Assembly (NCBI GenBank): GCA_022829145.1
Contig: CM040751.1
Location: forward strand, 6,203,364-6,267,363
DNA from: Albula goreensis
Taxonomy: Eukaryota; Chordata; Actinopteri; Albuliformes; Albulidae
DNA length: 64,000 bases
Reading direction: 5' to 3'
The stretch's first letter is position 1; each line of letters begins with the position of its first letter. Below, piece after piece: positions 48,569 to 59,745 of this stretch. The notes under the pieces are model-generated. The model saw only the letters and a list, made by a program, of their open reading frames with translations, was not told the DNA's origin and did no database searches. The position numbers and the translations under genes are program-made.

Positions 48569-50419
48569 CGGCTATACAAACCAATGCTGGCTATGGTGAA
48601 TGGCCTTCACAATGGATACATGTACATTCTGCAGCTGAGGCTATTCCTTTATCAAATATGTCAGATCAAATAAAAAGATTACGCTAATTAAATGAACAGC
48701 GTTTAGTAGGCATACAGGTCTGGGTAATAAACCCTCCAATAAAGGAACATTTAAGGCCAGATTTATCATAACCGATACTGGCAGCTGGTAGAATATGGAA
48801 GGCCTATTACAATGAAAATTGGTTATCCATACAGAAAAAATCGGCATAAAAATATTTTGGAAAAAGATGAAGAAACCTTGTAGTGAAAGGCCTGATTATG
48901 TATTTTTAATTTGATAAATTTGATATTAGAAATTTAATTAGATAATTAGCAAAAATGAACAAAGCACACCATTTTTTTCTGCAAGCTTAAAACATCTTCA
49001 TGCATTTTTTTGTTTATACTTAAGTTGTTCTTGCATGACTTTGCTCAAGGGTAACTTAGTTGGTGTGCACAGTGCACATCACTCCTCTAATTTGTAATTG
49101 TTTGCACCCAAAAGCCATGTGACGAGACTGCCAGACTATTTAATGCACCTGAATTTTGTGCAGGGAGGGGAAAAGCTGCGAGACAGCGCAAGCCGAGTGA
49201 AAGTAACAGGGTCTGGTACCTCGGGTGCTGTGCACTTAAAGTTTTTTGGGTCCTTGTGCTCCACACTTAGTTTTTTTGGCCTTCTCTAAACTCTTAAGGA
49301 TAAATTTCACATGTAAGTCTCACAAGCATGTGTTTTTAAGGGATCACACACAACTCCCTGTGTGCCACACGTGACAAAATGTGATCACATGATTTGCGCT
49401 TGTGGAAGCATGTACTGTTCATTTGGAACATGTGGTAAAAATATACAGAAACACATGATTTTACAAACACACTGAATAATCTGTGTGATATCTGTATGGG
49501 CTTTGAAGTAAAACAACAGAGGATGGTTTGGGAGGGAACAAGACAGAATGGACCATTTAAAATGTCTGAGAGTCTGCATTCATCACTAAATATGTTTCTC
49601 GGGTTATGCAGTGAAATAGTTTTATGATTTTATCATGCAGTGGCTCAATTGTGTTTGTCTTTCACACCCAGATCAATATTGATATCTTTGCTTTTAATAT
49701 GGTTACATGCTGTACTTCCCCTTGTGTGCCAGTTTTTAATTTCAACATTTCCTAAACCATAATTTGTGTGACCAGGATAATGTTTAAAACAGCAGAGGTC
49801 CCCAAACCAGGCACAATGTCTGAATGATTTTATTTTCACATATGGAACAATTTCACACCTATAAAACTATATGACGTCAACTAAGCATTCAGCAGCGATC
49901 AGCTGTTTAATCGTTAAACAAAGTTGCTGTCAAGGTAACTGCAAGGTCATCGTGTTGGACTCCTGAGTTTTTACATATGGAACATTTGACAATATATGAA
50001 GAGTTGTGGGTCTAATTTGTCATTCCCCCTGCAGGCTTTTATTTGTGGGGGGGGTATGGATGGGGAGGGGGCAAATACTGTCGTCAGATCATCAGATGAT
50101 TCATTCTTTGAAGTGAACCAACTGTGTCCGAGTTTCCCACCAAAGTTCCTCACCATTCCTCATCCATAAGATTAAAATGTGATTTAAAAAATGAGGTCTC
50201 ACTGAAGAAAATTCAGACTCTGCTCTTGGTCTAAAAGATACACACACACGTCATTAATGCGGTTAGGGAGTGAGTGACAGGAATGCTGGTCTCTTGAGCA
50301 AGACGATGAGTTCCCTGAACGACGGTAGCATTCCCTTCATACAGTGCTTAAGCGGGTGTTTTTATATATTTCTGAAGTTCCATTACCCATACTATTTTAG
50401 AAATTAATGAGGAATAATT
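48563..50419. other. Gene-free AT-rich stretch
   Basis: A G-tract cluster lies at 50047-50071 (GGGGGGGG, then GGGGAGGGGG). Nothing else is recognised, and the short frames have no domain. Confidence 0.5.
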
Positions 50420-50560
50420 GGCCTCTGAGCGCCCCAAAGCGGGAAGCCAAGATTAGGAGATCTTGACGCAAGCGCACTTGACAGCACCGCTCGAGTGTTA
50501 TTTCCAAGGCGCGTAAAATCAAACTGACGCTCTAACCAGGTGAAAATGTACCACCGCTGG
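50420..50560. promoter_or_regulatory. CpG-rich short block (weak candidate)
   Basis: Phrases such as GAGCGCCCCAAAGCGGGAAG and CACCGCTCGAGTG cluster with CAAGGCGCGTAAAATC in AT-rich surroundings. It is a possible enhancer by composition alone. Confidence 0.25.
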
Positions 50561-51089
50561 ATTCCCCCAGCCTCTGACAGCGCACAAAATCAGAAAGTTG
50601 GGAAATATAAATAAGTCATTCCTTTCCTCAACCAACCTCACCTTGTACGTTTCTGGCAGGGACCAGGTGTGGAGACAGATGGGTAGATGAGTAGCATGAA
50701 GAATTAAACAAATGAGTCAGAAACATGGGGGTGTGTCGCCCAAACCAATTACAGTTACATACTTCTGCGGACTGACCTCCAGTGTGGGATATTACTCCTA
50801 ATTATTACCCACTCAGCAGGTTTTTAGGTGCCATATGTGCTTGGAAAATGTTTTTTTGGGGTTTTTTTTTTTTTTTTTTGCTGGCTGAAAACTGAAAACA
50901 TTGCCTGCAGTTCTATTTTATTACCCATTTAAAAACCATGACTTTGCCTAAAATGGAGCCTTGCCTGAATTGCAGTCCAAAAGTATTGCTATCAGTGCCA
51001 TATTGCATTCAATCCATAATGCATTGCAGCTGGAAATCCAACATCCTGTCTCAGGTTGCGTATTGCTGAGCATTCCAAATGACAACATT
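50561..51089. other. Gene-free stretch up to the DNA transposon
   Basis: A T-rich run with interspersed G lies at 50850-50880. The last bases before the element, CATT, include the candidate ATT target duplication at 51087-51089. Confidence 0.5.
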
Positions 51090-51509
51090 GGCCGCATCCG
51101 AAATCTCATATTACGCCCTATATAGGAGGCAAATATCAGTACGTTTAGTATGTTGTATGTCCGAATTTTCAAACCAGCTGAATCAGCATGTGAGCGTTAC
51201 CCGGATGGTGTACTTCTTCCAGTAAAATTCTGCAGTGTGTGTGGACAGCACACTGGTCTGTCCCACAAGGATGATGGATGGATAGATGCCAAAGAAGACA
51301 GCAGAGACGACATCGTTTTGTTAAGTCTGATGGCGGATGTATGTCAGTTGTAAACTTCTGGCTGTTAGACTGAAGAAAACAGCAAGCGTTATATCTATGG
51401 TAGTATGTCCGAAAACGCACGACATAGAAGGCACTCCGTTGATGTAAGAGCAGTACGCTTTTGTTTGAATTTAGTAGGCACTGATTAGTATGCGATTTTG
51501 GATGCAGCC
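51090..51509. mobile_element. MITE-like non-autonomous DNA transposon, 420 bp
   Basis: The left end reads GGCCGCATCCGAAATCTCAT. The right end, read on the minus strand, is GGCTGCATCCAAAATCGCAT. The terminal inverted repeats are about 21 bp with 18 matches. Both ends are flanked by ATT (51087-51089 and 51510-51512), a candidate 3-bp target duplication. Phrases such as TAGTATGT and GTATGTCCGAA recur inside in both orientations, as in short fish elements of this style. It encodes no transposase: the 67- and 83-codon frames inside are unrecognisable. The superfamily is unassigned. The duplication length would suit PIF/Harbinger-type elements, but ATT is not their usual TWA target. Confidence 0.78.
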
Positions 51510-51512
51510 ATT

Positions 51513-52069
51513 GACTTGTAGATTGTCACCGTTTGAAACCGAAACGACTTCTTGAAGTCCAACATTGCTGGGCATGCAGATTGAGACTCATGCTCAAATA
51601 GTCACAATTTTAACCCTAAAACTATTACCTTTGCACAGCATTGCCAAGGTTTCAATCCAAAACTGATGGCAAAATCTGGGCCACCAAGATTATAAACTGC
51701 TGCTGTTACCTCATGTGATAAGTTGCCACGATTAGGAAACAAAACTGTTGCCTCAAGCAATGTATTTCCACTTTTTGGATCCAGAATCCATTGCCCTGAT
51801 TGGTGAATATCCAACCATTGGTAAAAGAAGTCATTCCCTTAAACTCTGTCCTGCTTAAAAGGAGACTCCTGCTGCGGTCTCCTTTTAAACCCGACGTGTA
51901 TACCCGTTCGCATCTCTGCCGATCGGATCCCGTTTGATGAATGAAAGCCCTAAAGGTAGGGAAGGAGCTGGTTTTTTTTGACAGCATTCTAACGGCCTGA
52001 TTTAAGGACCATGCCAGTCTGTCCCCATTTTTCTTTTTTTTAACCTTTCTCTTTTGCTGGTGAGAGCAT
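51513..52069. other. Gene-free stretch
   Basis: There is a local inverted phrase, AAAAGGAGACTCC and GGTCTCCTTTTAA (51857-51889), that could form a small hairpin. Nothing else is recognised. Confidence 0.45.

Positions 52070-52100
<31 letters not shown>
52070..52100. repeat. (GA)n microsatellite
   Basis: About thirteen GA dinucleotides grading into GGGAGGAAGGGG. It is a purine tract that could form triplex DNA. Confidence 0.93.
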
Positions 52101-52101
<1 letters not shown>

Positions 52102-54109
52102 AAGGGGTTATCCTCAGGGATATTCGGAGGTTGTATTTGTCCGTGAAGCGGTCGCTGTGGAGCTGAGAGCTGTAATTGGGCCTGTCAGCCTATTTCAACT
52201 TGCAGCTGTGAGAGCTATTAAACGGACTCTCCTCTCTTACAGTTCAGTCATTGCGCATTAGCAACACAGGGCCTGCTACTTTGTACATGCGTGCACACTT
52301 CAGGAATGTAAGATGGCTCCTCCAGCTCGCTCAATGGCAAAGGAAAAAAAAAGGACCCATCTTTGAACAGTTTGTCTTCACGGCATAATTACAATGGGGC
52401 AGATGCAGCGTAGGTAGGCGCAGGTGGCCCTGTTACTCATTTCGGACCTTCGGGTGGGCTGAATATTACCATAAGGGTGCAGAGTGTAAATTATTTTTAC
52501 ATACTTGGACAGAAAATGAACGTGTTCCGCGTTTCTGATTGCCCTGGTTTCTCTTAAAATGTGCAAGCATTCAAAACTGACTCCAGTTGTTCAAATTTCT
52601 ATAAATACGGTCTGGGCATGATGGTGCATTATTTTCACGTTACATTCTCTCCTGTTTTTGCAAATTCAATATGTATACAAAGCAAATACTTGTTTGTGGT
52701 TTGCAAAATGATTGGAGGGGGAAATGTTCTGGCAAAATTTCAACGAGCTGACATTCTCTTCACTGTTAAATCAGATCGAAAATATAAATTAGAAGGATTA
52801 CAATTTCAAATTTCTGCTAACCTTTGAGGTGTAAGCTTTGGGGTGTTATGTGCCAATGTGGAGATATGGGAAGGTAACAACCTTGTATCCTACAAATACT
52901 CCTGGGAAATGGAGTCCTAATCAGTCTGTTGAATGTTGAATGAAGTACCTGTGAAAACACACTGTGGGCAGAAAGTTCATGTTACTTGCACTTGAAAAGC
53001 TAGTTTCTGTTCCGCACAACTGATTTGTATAGAAAACCGCAGGAAAAAAAACTGTCATTATCCAGCGTTAACAATACCCCACTAGAATCTATTCAGGTCA
53101 CCAAAGAATCACATCAATATGTTTACCTCCCACAGAGACTATTAAAATTATTTTTACCTGCTTGTCTGATAAATATTACTCACACTTTTCTGCATGGCAC
53201 AAAATAAAGTCTCTGCTTGGTGGTGAGAACAGGACAGCCAGTAAAAGTGTAGACATGCCAGTAGAAAAAGGCTTAAAAGGTTAAACAATGAAAGGTTGCC
53301 AGACTGGTTTTACACCTATTATTTTAACCTTGTTAACCTCAGATTTTTTTATTTTTAATGGTTCATCCTTTCTGAAAGTACTGAATGTGAAAGGAGCAAG
53401 TTACAGAATAGATCTACTATGACTTTTGAAACGCCAGACAATGTTGAGTAGAAACAGCAATGCATCCAAGTTTAATTTTTGGTTGCCAATTTGTCTTGGG
53501 CACAGTAAAATGGGTTAACAATTTTGGGATAAACTATGGTTAAATGACCATCACATATTTAAATAACAGTCTCCTTGGAGGTGGAGCACAGGAATTTGTT
53601 CAAACCCAAACACAATCAGTAAACAATTATCAAGTAATCTTTAACAGAAATGGCATTGATTCTCAACTCATGAATTTACAATATATATTATTTTTAGTAA
53701 TATACATAAGGTAATCAATTTCCATATGTATTTTTTCAGGTTCTGGGGCTGTGTTCATGCATAATTAATTATATTTCCTCATTTCATTCATGCTTGACAG
53801 TTGTAGGGTTAAATAATTCCTGCTTGGATTAATGTCATTTTGCTTTAAATACATCAGCAAGTGCATCTGTTGATGTTCATAATGTAACCTTGCTGTTAAT
53901 TGTTACTGATTAGGGCTCAGGGAGATCACGGTGGCATTTGCAAGGTAAGATAGATCATATCATCGCCTGCCTGCGGAGAAGGGGGAGACAGAAGCTTATG
54001 TTTAAATCTGACAAACTGTAATTATTTTTAAACAACCTTGAATCGCCTTTTTTTGGCTCATTGATTTATTATGTGCATCTCGGTTGTCTGTGAATGAATT
54101 CTGGAACAA
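52101..54109. other. Gene-free AT-rich stretch
   Basis: Nothing is recognised apart from scattered TAAT-rich phrases near 53750-53850 (CATAATTAATTATATTTCC and GCTTGGATTAATG). No gene or mobile element is supported. Confidence 0.5.
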
Positions 54110-54330
54110 TATGTTAATGTGTCAGCGAACACATGGCGGATTCGCTCGCTCCCTGCTCCTCCACCCCCCTCCACCCTCACCGCTTGATACAGCCAGGCTG
54201 CAGCGAGTCAGGCCGGGGGAAATGGTGGGCCGTTTCCCCGAACGGCACCAGGGGCAGTGGAGGATTGGGCATGGGTCCCTGGGCAGGTCGGTTCCGCTGG
54301 CCCACGGCCGTTTCTCCTCCATTGTGTGCT
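54110..54330. promoter_or_regulatory. GC-rich block (candidate regulatory)
   Basis: The composition changes abruptly to GC-rich, with AGTCAGGCCGGGGGAAATGG and GGCCGTTTCCCCGAACGG (imperfect dyad) and GGCCCACGGCCGTTTC. Two plus-strand frames and one minus-strand frame cross it with no domain, so an exon is unlikely. The sequence returns to AT-rich DNA after 54330. Confidence 0.3.
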
Positions 54331-57300
54331 AATAGTCTTCCCACTGAAGAGCTGACCTGAAAAAAATAACATTAACACAGACTGAGGCAGTGAAAAATGT
54401 CATCAACAGATTATAGTGGTGGAAAAAATGTCATTAGGATGAGACTGATGCGGCAAAGCTCCTTTCCTTCCTGCTACAGCTGCCTGAGTGACTCGGCTAT
54501 CGCCATATTTCCATCTTAAATGTGAAATTCAACATTGTCTTTTTGCACATTGCTTGTTCTTCTTATTCTTATATTTTTATTTCTCGATGAAATGTTTTAA
54601 CATTCTGAGTTTTTCGTTTTGGCATAGTCATAAAATCCTTCTGTATCATCCAGATTCTGAAATGAAAGATACCCCAGTGATGTTGTATCCATTTGCGCTG
54701 CAAGTGATGAAAAGTATTTCTGGAAATCACAATAGCTTAGGAGTACCTGTTGGGTTGAAAATGCATTCAATCTTTTTTTCCCCTGCAGTGATGTTTCAGT
54801 ATGCCTGTAAATTGTACCCAAAAAAAGATGCTGAGAAAAAATCAATCTAAACAAGCATACTCGCAGACAAATCTTCTTGGTGTGAAGATTGTCAAGACAC
54901 TTAACACATTGCAGTTTCAATCAATTTAGTCTGCTCATGGTTTGAGGACCTGAGATGGCTTTGAACCATTTGGCTATGATAGAACTTTAGTTTAAGACGA
55001 TAGCATTAAAGACCCACAGTGACTTCACCTGATTTTCCCTATTCAAAAGGATTCAGGCAGTCCATTTGAGTTAACGTGTTGGGTTTCATAGTGCATGAGT
55101 GACATGCACGTTTAAAAATCCCGATGTAGGACACACTTACTTGGGAATGCGTATCCGTGTAGTTTTATTGTTGCATTTTTTTGGCACACACCGTTCCATT
55201 CAGCATTTCTCTGTCTAGCTAGGACGAATTACAGATTGGACCAGAACAACGTTTCGTACTTGGTATGTCTCAGCCCTCCATAGTATAGCTGTGCATGAGG
55301 AATTTAACTGAACTTCACCTTTGTCTAGTCAGGCAATGACAAAGTCAGAGTATGCAGAGTTATGGTTAATGGCTGTAACTTGTCTATGTCATTTTTTTAT
55401 CCCATAAAATCCATTCCTTCCCATTTATTTGACATGAAACACAACGGCAAACCCTGTCAAAGTACAGTCTATTTCTCACTTCATTGACAGTGGATGCGTA
55501 TGGTAATTTGTCATGTTTGATGTTGCGGAGGAAGGACTGAGAAATCTTCAGCGCATTTCAAGAACCTTGAGCTCATATAACATATGGCAAGTCATATCAT
55601 CCTGTCATACTTGGACCACTTTTTCCGATCCATAACTTTATTCATGACCTTGACCCGTGCATTGCAATGTCTTCTGCCCCTACCATTGTAAAGGTGTCCT
55701 CCTACCAATATTGTGGCCAATGATATGCACAGTTTTTTTGGGGCAGAAAAATATATATTCAAAAAATGAGCTAGGAAAAAATACCATCCTCAGTTGCTCA
55801 GAAACTTCACAAACAGGACCACTTCAAAAACTCAATGTTTGGAAACAGAGTACTAAAAGCTGTAGTGTAATTTAGTTTGGAGTGAAATCTATTTTTAAAT
55901 ATGAATATATTGAAATCTTTGTTACATCCTCTTTGTTTCCATCCTCAAAACATAGTCTCGTAATTCTGTTTTTTTTTTTTCTTTTTGTAACTGTCTACAA
56001 ATCGAAGCTGGGATTCTCACCATCACTGACAGACTTTCTGAGCTACTTTCCTCACCCGATGTTTTCACAGTTTTTCTCCCTCAAAAACAAGTACCTGTGT
56101 TTGACACAGTGAGCTGAACAATGGAAGATGGGGAAGTGACCAGGAAAACAGGGCAACCACTACATCCTTTTAAAAAAATAGCCATGGGATCTGCAGTGAC
56201 CACAAGTCGGGACTTCACTTTAGCTTTTCATCCATAGGCCAGACCCACCGCGGTGGTTCTCAAGGTCTGTTCTGGGCACCCTTGTGCAGCATTTGCTGGT
56301 TTTTGTTACAGCTGCTCCTCTGAAACATGTTTTGGCTTTCACAACATTTTGTGTTAACGTATAACAGATTTGGATTGGCTTGTAAATTGCTTCCGTCTTT
56401 TGAATTCCTCGATTTCTAACAGATGTTTTCTTTCAAGGACCAGGTGGGCATTCTGTCACCAGTGAGGGCTCCACTGATTTCATCTGTCAGTCTAAGTTAA
56501 TCAATTACAACATAACCTTTCGTAAAAGATTTGTTAGCACAACAACAGAATTAATTCATTCATTTATCTGAGGCATGGGGAATGAATATGGAGCATTTAT
56601 TCTTCATGTCGTGTTTGGCTTTTTCTGGCCTAATCAATTTAGGAAAGCGAGGAGGCACGCTCACACTCTTTCTGCTTTGTCAGTGTGTAATGAAAGGACA
56701 GCATCCATTTCATAATGTGTGTGGCAAAAACTTGCTGGAAGACAATACAATATTGCATGGCATTATTCTAATTTAATTTGATCATCTTTTTAAAATAAGA
56801 GTCAAATCAGGCCAAACTCGGACGTGTCTGGTTGCAACTGAGGTTTCATTTCAATTGGAAGTGAATTCAGATTGTGTGAATCATACACGAGGCCTGGTTA
56901 TCCAGTCAGTGATTTAAATGAATCATTTAAATCAAAGTGTTTGAACACAACAAAAACCAGCAGCCATCCAAGACAGGACCTTGACGAGTTTGATGTAAAT
57001 GGTGCATGAAAGCGACATTTAATTTCACTTCCTACCTTTGTTGGATTTTAATTCAAAACTGTTACTTCTGCTTACTAAATGTATTTGTTGTTTCTGGTTA
57101 CATTAAAGAGTATGTTGATGTTTAAAACTTAACTTTCACACATTGAAGCATTTACTTGTTGCACAGGGCCTTCTGTCTTTGACATTGAAAAGGGACATAC
57201 TTTTACCTTGGGGCTTGTTCTGGAGTTCTTCCATTCAAGCATGTGTCGTTCCATGGAACTTGTGTTCCTTTTTGCCCTTCGTCTTTACTTGCATCTCTCA

Positions 57301-58626
57301 TGACTTGTGTTTTTGAACAAAAAGACCCTATAAAAGTGTGTCTTCCTGAAACTTCAGATGAAAACTTTGAATGCAATAACCTGCTGATGCGTGCTAGGAT
57401 GTGACTGTACATTTTTTTCATTGTGTGGGATTTTCTACTGTAGGAAATATGAAATTCAAATTCAGTTTCACCTCTTCAGAGAAGTGATTTACTGACATGA
57501 ATAACTCCCAGCAGGTAATCAATCCCAGAAGGCTGTGGCATGAACCCTATTGATTAAAAATCTGATTGGTTGTGTAAAGTAGTCTGACTGTGTATTTCTG
57601 TCTGTCTTTGTGACAGTCTGAAAGTTTCTGTATATATTTTATTATGAATTTGTATATCTTTGTGTGTGCATGTGTACTTGTATATGTCTGTTTTTGTGTA
57701 TATCTGTGTGTGAGTGGAAGTGTGTGTGTGTCAAAACACAGTCCTGGCATCTCAAAATTCACCATATATTGTTGGGAGTGAGAAACATCCAAACCTCATG
57801 AGAACATAACATATCATATCCTCAGAATATCATGTCGATAACCCTGCTTTTATTTGTGAGCGTTTAACAACAACATTGTACCTGGCGTTTTTCTACCATG
57901 TGAGACAACTGCACCCTATAGTCAGTCTTAATCACTTAAAATTAGTGTTCAATGAGGATATTCGCAAGAGACCATGGCAACAGTGCTGGCAATGGCAGTG
58001 TGAAGAGATGAGAGTGTGGAGGCTGAGGGAGGTAAACTAATGAGAAACTGCTCGTGCTGTTCAGCACCCTGGACAGCGCCATTTGTTCAGAAGCTCCTCA
58101 TCAGTCCCATGCAAGTGTGAACATTTGATTTTGAAAGATTAGATTCGTAATTATGTCAGTAATTTATATCAAAGGGCTTAATATCTTTGAACTGATTAAA
58201 GTAAAACATAGAAAATATGCACCATGACATCAGTTGTTTAAAAGATCTTTGTATAATATTTTGTATGATAGTGTTTGCATTATATTAGGTAATATTTGGC
58301 TTGGTTTACAGAAACTTACTGTGCATTCAAAACTGTTGTCTGACAACAAATATAATATGCAGAACAGGATAGTCAAAATGAAGTATACATTTATTATTTA
58401 GCAGCCAATTCAAAAGCAGTGTACACTATGTAAAACAAAATTACACTAAAGGCATTTTCCCCCCTTTTCCTCATTCTCAATTGGGGTACTGCTCGGAGAG
58501 TCCACATCCTGGTGTTGAATACTGGCCACCTGTCAAATCTCCCATGATCCTCTGTGTCCGCATTACGGTCGTATTTGTAGGTTGTCTGAAGTATTTTTGT
58601 TCCGGCTCTCCTATCTGCAGATGCTT
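54331..58626. other. Gene-free AT-rich stretch with degenerate repeat pieces
   Basis: 56245-56330 (GTGGTTCTCAAGGTCTGTTC and TTTGCTGGTTTTTGTTACAG) and, in opposite orientation, 56948-56985 (CAACAAAAACCAGCAGCC) look like worn copies of one dispersed fish repeat. A poly(T) lies at about 55971-55985. A GT-rich imperfect run is at 57655-57731. No exon is supported. Confidence 0.42.
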
Positions 58627-58720
58627 TTAGTATGCTAAATTAATGAAGGTGACCATGCGCTTGAGACACTCAGAGCTGCACTGGATCTGTACTGTCACCT
58701 GCATTAATTTAGCATACCAA
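58627..58720. repeat. 27-bp inverted repeat with 40-bp loop
   Basis: The left arm (58627-58653) and right arm (58694-58720) are reverse complements at 25 of 27 positions. Each arm contains TATGCTAAATTAATG followed by AGGTGAC in its own orientation. The 40-bp spacer is mixed in composition. It could be a hairpin in RNA or DNA, or a mirrored pair of homeodomain-type sites (TAAATTAATG). It lies at the edge of a CpG-rich block. No microRNA that I know matches either arm. Confidence 0.85.
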
Positions 58721-58925
58721 CCGGGGCGATGCTCGGCAGACTATCCCCCGCCTCTGCGTGTTCCGTTTGTCCGCGGGCTCTCTGGCAGAGCGCCACCAGC
58801 GGTCTGCCCTCCTTAAGGGCATTTCAGGGCGCACTGACCCCGGATTCCCGCCGTTTAAATGTGTTTTGACGTTCTTTGTTTAATGGTGCTAATTGCACTT
58901 TGCGCGCTCACACAGCGGGGATCTT
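58721..58925. promoter_or_regulatory. CpG-rich block beside the inverted repeat (candidate)
   Basis: Phrases include CCGGGGCGATGCTCGG, GAGCGCCACCAGCGG and GCTAATTGCACTTTGCGCGC. GC content falls off sharply at the TTTATTTATTTATTTATTG run at 58926. Placed next to the inverted repeat, the pair looks like one regulatory unit of about 300 bp. This is inference from composition and motif content. Confidence 0.35.
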
Positions 58926-59559
58926 TATTTATTTATTTATTGACGTCATGGACACTGGTTTTGTAAATTGGTGTCAACTGCTTTTCTCAACTGCTTTAAT
59001 TAAACAATAAATCAAGACAGTTTCAAGGACGTATAGAAGTATGACATAACTACTCTTAAATTCTCAATGGCCTTCGGGTTTTTCAAATATATATAGTGTA
59101 TACAATATCCTACATATTCATAATTTTCTATTTTCATATCAGAAAATACTGAACAGCAGTGTCAAAGCTGATCACAAATAGGGCAATACAATGTTGAGAG
59201 GGGGTTTAAATATACAAAAGAAGAAAGCAGCAACAAGTTCAATTTAATTTGACCATTCAAGTTTTATTTCTCTAAAATCTAAAAATGGCCATTTCTTTTT
59301 ATGGATAGCATTGTTTATTTAGTACAGAAAGGGGAGCAGAATACTATTGGAGGTATCTATTGTAATGATTTCAAAACTATATTCTTCCCTCATGTTCATT
59401 GCCGCTTTATCGTCTGTGAAGCACAGAAGCTCCCGTTTATAAGAGACTCAAGGCCGTGAGTGAAATGTTTTTGTCAAATATTTGTGACTGGATCCATCGG
59501 CATATCCTTAGACTGTATGCTTTCAAGGCCCTTTGAGTCTGCAGTGCAGTGATACTTGT
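58926..59559. other. Gene-free AT-rich stretch
   Basis: It starts with a short (TTTA)n run and a TGACGTCA site (58940-58947), the palindromic CRE/ATF motif. Nothing else is recognised. Confidence 0.5.
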
Positions 59560-59745
59560 AAGAGTGAATGAGGGGTGGGGGCAGGAACATAGCACCAGGG
59601 GGAAAAAGAGTACTATGTGTACAGGGCCCAAGAGTTTGTGGGGGCCCACAAATTTATTTTATTATGGAGTGGAGGGGCCCTCAGAGCCTGCCTGTGTACA
59701 GGGCCCAGAAATTCTCGCTACACCCCTGGGTGGGGTTGGAGCACG
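59560..59745. repeat. Probable dispersed-repeat fragment with internal duplication
   Basis: TGTGTACAGGGCCCA occurs twice (59616-59630 and 59692-59706), about 76 bp apart. It is followed once by AGAGTTTGTGGGGGCCC and once by GAAATTCTCGCTACACCCC. Phrases of the CGCTACACCCCTG type are frequent in worn fish repeats. Three plus-strand frames are all open here, which suits repeat DNA better than an exon. The family is not identified. Confidence 0.42.
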
